Assembly (NCBI GenBank): GCA_024508855.1
Contig: JANINJ010000045.1
Coordinates: forward strand, 238,079-302,078
DNA length: 64,000 nucleotides
DNA from: Xanthobacteraceae bacterium
Lineage (GTDB): Bacteria > Pseudomonadota > Alphaproteobacteria > Rhizobiales > Xanthobacteraceae
Direction: 5' to 3'
Under the pieces are notes generated by a model. The model was not told the DNA's origin, made no database searches, and was given only the letters and a program-made list of their open reading frames with translations. Positions 61,549 through 64,000 of the stretch are shown here, piece by piece (within the stretch, counting starts at the first letter, position 1; each line of letters starts with the position of its first letter). The position numbers and the translations under genes were made by a program.

Positions 61549-62718
61549 GTGGGTCGAACCGAGAGCCGGTTCAGCGACGGATCCGGAGTCGTGATCGCGC
61601 AGGCCAAGGAAAGCGATGTGCCTGCCGCGGCAGCCGAACTGGCCGCTCAATTGCCGGCCGACGGCCTGGCGATGATCCTCGTTTTCGCCTCGCCGAGCTA
61701 CGATCCGCAGCAATTCTGCACTGAGCTAGCCAAGGTGTTCGGCGACACCCCGATATGCGGCTGCACCACGGCAGGCGAACTGTCGCCGGATGGCTGGGGC
61801 GACAACAGCGTCGTTGCCCTGGGTTTCAGCGCCCTGGATTTCACCATCGTCGCCCGCCCCCTTCTCGATCTCGCCAATTTCCGCATGGAAGACGGACGCC
61901 GGGTCGGCAGCGAACTCCGGCAGGAACTCGCGCGCAACGGAAACGGAGGCGATGAGAAATCGTTCGGCCTGCTGTTGATCGATGGCCTGTGCCAGCGCGA
62001 AGAGGCGGTGATGTCGTCGATCTACGCCGCGCTGGACAATATTCCGGTCGTCGGCGGCTCCGCGGGAGACGGGCTGCGTTTCGAAAAGACCTGGGTGTTC
62101 CACGGCGGTCAGGCGCACACCGACGCGGCCGTTCTGATCCTGCTGAAGACGTCGCTGCCGTTCCGCCTGTTCAAGTGCGATAATTTCGAACCTTCCACCA
62201 CCAAGATGGTGGTGACCGAAGCCGACATCGAACGCCGCATCGTCAAGGAGATCAACGCCGAGCCGGCGGCGGAGGAATATTCCCGCGCGGTCGGCATCAT
62301 GGATACCGACCTCGACATGTTTTCGTTCGCGTCGCATCCCGTGCTGGTTCGGGCGGGCGGCGCCTACTACGCGCGGTCGATCCAGCAGGTCAATCCGGAC
62401 GGATCGCTGAATTTCTTTTGCGCGGTCGACGAGGGAATGGTCCTCACCGTTGCAAACGCGCGCAATCCGGTGGGCACGACACAGGAATTGTTCGAGGAGA
62501 CCCGCGCCGAGATCGGCGACGTCTCGCTCTATCTCGGATTCGAATGCATCTTCCGCCGCCTCGACGCCGAACAGCATCAGTTCGCGCGGGATATATCGCA
62601 GCTCTATCGCGAAAATCACGTCGTCGGCTTCCACACCTACGGCGAGCAATACCGGTCGATGCATGTCAACCAGACGCTCACCGGCGTCGCGATCGGCAAG
62701 AGGCCTGCTTCCACATGA
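61549..62718 (+). CDS. nosP: FIST domain protein, NosP-like nitric-oxide sensor
   Basis: 389-residue FIST_N/FIST_C sensor protein. The N-terminal FIST domain has VPAAAAELAAQLPADGLAMI and GCTTAGELSPDGW, while VVGGSAGDGLRF and the C-terminal HVVGFHTYGEQYRSMHVNQT are hallmarks of NosP-like proteins. In Pseudomonas and others NosP binds NO through heme and is encoded next to the hybrid kinase NahK. The GTG at 61549 is preferred because GGGAGG lies 6 bases before it; the ATG at 61534 abuts that site. Its TGA overlaps the kinase ATG (ATGA), showing translational coupling. Heme binding is not proven here. Confidence 0.85.
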   Translation: MGRTESRFSDGSGVVIAQAKESDVPAAAAELAAQLPADGLAMILVFASPSYDPQQFCTELAKVFGDTPICGCTTAGELSPDGWGDNSVVALGFSALDFTIVARPLLDLANFRMEDGRRVGSELRQELARNGNGGDEKSFGLLLIDGLCQREEAVMSSIYAALDNIPVVGGSAGDGLRFEKTWVFHGGQAHTDAAVLILLKTSLPFRLFKCDNFEPSTTKMVVTEADIERRIVKEINAEPAAEEYSRAVGIMDTDLDMFSFASHPVLVRAGGAYYARSIQQVNPDGSLNFFCAVDEGMVLTVANARNPVGTTQELFEETRAEIGDVSLYLGFECIFRRLDAEQHQFARDISQLYRENHVVGFHTYGEQYRSMHVNQTLTGVAIGKRPAST

Positions 62719-64000
62719 CGTCGCGGACTCCAGGATCGTTGCAGGCGCTCGAGCGCGAAACGATCAAGCTCAAGAAGATCAATGCCGCACTGATTTCGCG
62801 CGTCGAGCGTTCGATGGACCAGCAGGCCAACGCGTTCTCGCTGTTCGAGACCGCCATCGCGCTGGATCATCGCGTGCTGGAACGCACGCGGCAACTTCAG
62901 GAAGCGTTGCGATCGATCGAGCGCTCGAACGACGACCTGCTTCGCGCCAAGCAGCAGGCCGAGGCCGCGAGTTCGCTGAAATCCTCGGTGCTGATCTCGG
63001 TCACCCACGACCTGTTGCAGCCGCTCAATGCCGCGCGACTGACACTATCGACGCTGGCCGAAATGAATATCCCCGCGCAGGGCTCGGCGCTGATCGGTCA
63101 GGTCGACCGCTCTCTGTTGACGCTCGAGGACCTGCTGCGGACGCTGCTCGACATCTCGAAGCTGGATGCCGGCGTGCTGAAGCCCGACATGCGGCCGATC
63201 ACGGTGGCGTCGCTGTTCGAGCCGCTGCGCCAGGAATTCGCGCCACTGGCCGCAAGGCGCGGCCTGTCCTTGCGGATACTGCCGTCCCCTCATGCGGTGG
63301 TTTCCGATCCGCTGATGATGCGCCGCATCCTGCAGAACCTGCTGGCGAATGCGTTACGCTATACGCAGGCAGGCGGCGTGCTGATGGGGTGCAGGTTGAG
63401 GGGCGATCAGTTGTCGATCCAGGTGCACGACACCGGCCCTGGCATCCCCGAAGCGCAACGACAGGCGATCTTCCTCGAATTCCAGCGCGGCGAGGTCAAC
63501 GACGGCGAGCAGGCCGGTTTCGGGCTCGGCCTTTCGATCGTCCGCCGCTTCGCCACCGAACTCGGCCACGAGATTCAACTCGAGTCGCATCTGGGTCAGG
63601 GCTCGACCTTCTCCATCACCCTGCCCCGCGCCGACTCCAGCGACGTGGCCCAGGCCGCGCGCGAGGTGCAGCATCTCGATTTCCACTACAGCGGCCTCGA
63701 AGGCAGCAAGGTCCTGCTGATCGAGAACGATCCGTCGAGTGCCGAGGCGATGGCGGCGCTGCTGGAGAAGTGGGGGTGCGATGTCGCGACGACGATATCC
63801 GCAACCGACGCGATGGATCGCATCGGCGCATTGGGCGAAGTGCCGGACGCCATCATCGCCGACCTGCATCTCGACAATGGCGAAAACGGCCTCGAAGCCG
63901 TGAATGCCATCCGCGAGCAGATCAGGATCGACGTGCCGGCGATCATCGTTACCGCGGACTATTCGCCCGGCGCGGAAAAAGAAGCCGGAATGTACGGACT
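62715..64000 (+). CDS. nahK: Hybrid sensor histidine kinase, NahK-like (partial, C-terminus beyond window)
   Basis: An open reading frame from ATG 62715 to the window end, 428 complete codons. The first 85 residues are coiled-coil-rich (LQALERETIKLKKINAALIS, TRQLQEALRSIERSNDDL). The HisKA domain has the phospho-acceptor His98 in SVTHDLLQPLNAARL, the ATPase domain the N-box NLLANALRYT, DTGPGIP (G1) and GFGLGLSIV (G2), and a receiver domain begins about residue 332 (KVLLIENDP, phospho-acceptor Asp383). The DLLQPLN H-box is that of the NahK/ErcS-prime family. It begins in a 4-base overlap with nosP. Output targets are unseen; the protein continues past the window. Confidence 0.88.
   Translation, partial: MTSRTPGSLQALERETIKLKKINAALISRVERSMDQQANAFSLFETAIALDHRVLERTRQLQEALRSIERSNDDLLRAKQQAEAASSLKSSVLISVTHDLLQPLNAARLTLSTLAEMNIPAQGSALIGQVDRSLLTLEDLLRTLLDISKLDAGVLKPDMRPITVASLFEPLRQEFAPLAARRGLSLRILPSPHAVVSDPLMMRRILQNLLANALRYTQAGGVLMGCRLRGDQLSIQVHDTGPGIPEAQRQAIFLEFQRGEVNDGEQAGFGLGLSIVRRFATELGHEIQLESHLGQGSTFSITLPRADSSDVAQAAREVQHLDFHYSGLEGSKVLLIENDPSSAEAMAALLEKWGCDVATTISATDAMDRIGALGEVPDAIIADLHLDNGENGLEAVNAIREQIRIDVPAIIVTADYSPGAEKEAGMYG

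Noticed and set aside
1-64000. tRNA, rRNA, insertion sequence or phage genes
   Set aside because: No cloverleaf-like, ribosomal or transposase/integrase sequence was recognised anywhere in the window.

Overview
The window is high-GC, densely coded DNA of an alphaproteobacterium. Gene content points to the Bradyrhizobium/Rhodopseudomonas/Afipia group (Nitrobacteraceae): many CoA ligases, acyl-CoA dehydrogenases and crotonases, TRAP uptake genes, a DUF1127 protein, and short palindromic intergenic repeats of a rhizobial type. I see no rRNA, tRNA, CRISPR array, insertion sequence or phage gene. The assignment comes from reading the proteins, not from a search.

Layout. (1) 1-5.6 kb: the 5' end of a probable feruloyl-CoA-synthase-type ligase, a crotonase, then a DctP-DctQ-DctM TRAP transporter with a DUF3237 protein, all on the minus strand. 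A TetR regulator lies upstream, with an operator-like palindrome in front of a divergent PaaI thioesterase. (2) 6-15 kb: small metabolic and regulatory genes, including two LysR/WYL-type regulators, a GST, a LinB-like haloalkane dehalogenase, a stand-alone DUF6537 protein and a membrane/cyclic-nucleotide-binding protein. (3) 15.3-17.6 kb: a large RTX protein with a glycoside-hydrolase head and a CBM60-like domain. (4) 17.7-29.6 kb: the core beta-oxidation cluster. On the minus strand are SDR dehydrogenase, crotonase, CoA ligase, three acyl-CoA dehydrogenases (two of them tandem paralogues) and a nitroreductase. A divergent thiolase and a second CoA ligase follow, and a TetR regulator with an 18-bp imperfect palindrome sits at the divergence point. 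(5) 29.8-43.9 kb: epoxide-hydrolase-like enzyme, TonB/TolA-like protein, amidase, alcohol dehydrogenase, AidB-like flavoprotein, SDR, crotonase, GNAT protein, LysR and MFS genes. (6) 43.9-51.8 kb: a Rieske ferredoxin with two amidohydrolases, PncC, a serine hydrolase, VanZ, an M20 peptidase and a GhrA-like reductase. (7) 52-57.8 kb: a metal-type RND efflux system with a convergent TolC gene. (8) 58-64 kb: two more CoA ligases, then a FIST-domain protein overlapping a hybrid histidine kinase that runs off the window. This last pair looks like a NosP-NahK nitric-oxide sensing module.

Working together, regions 1, 4 and 8 would take up organic (probably aromatic or alicyclic) acids, activate them with CoA and shorten them by beta-oxidation. 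The hydrolases, dehalogenase and dehydrogenases feed substrates into that metabolism. Most regulators sit next to, and divergent from, the genes they probably control.

The most noteworthy items are the nosP-nahK pair, the TetR-controlled ligase/ACAD cluster with its palindrome, a GNAT gene between two direct copies of a ~105-bp repeat, the LinB-like dehalogenase, the stand-alone DUF6537 protein and the RTX glycosidase.
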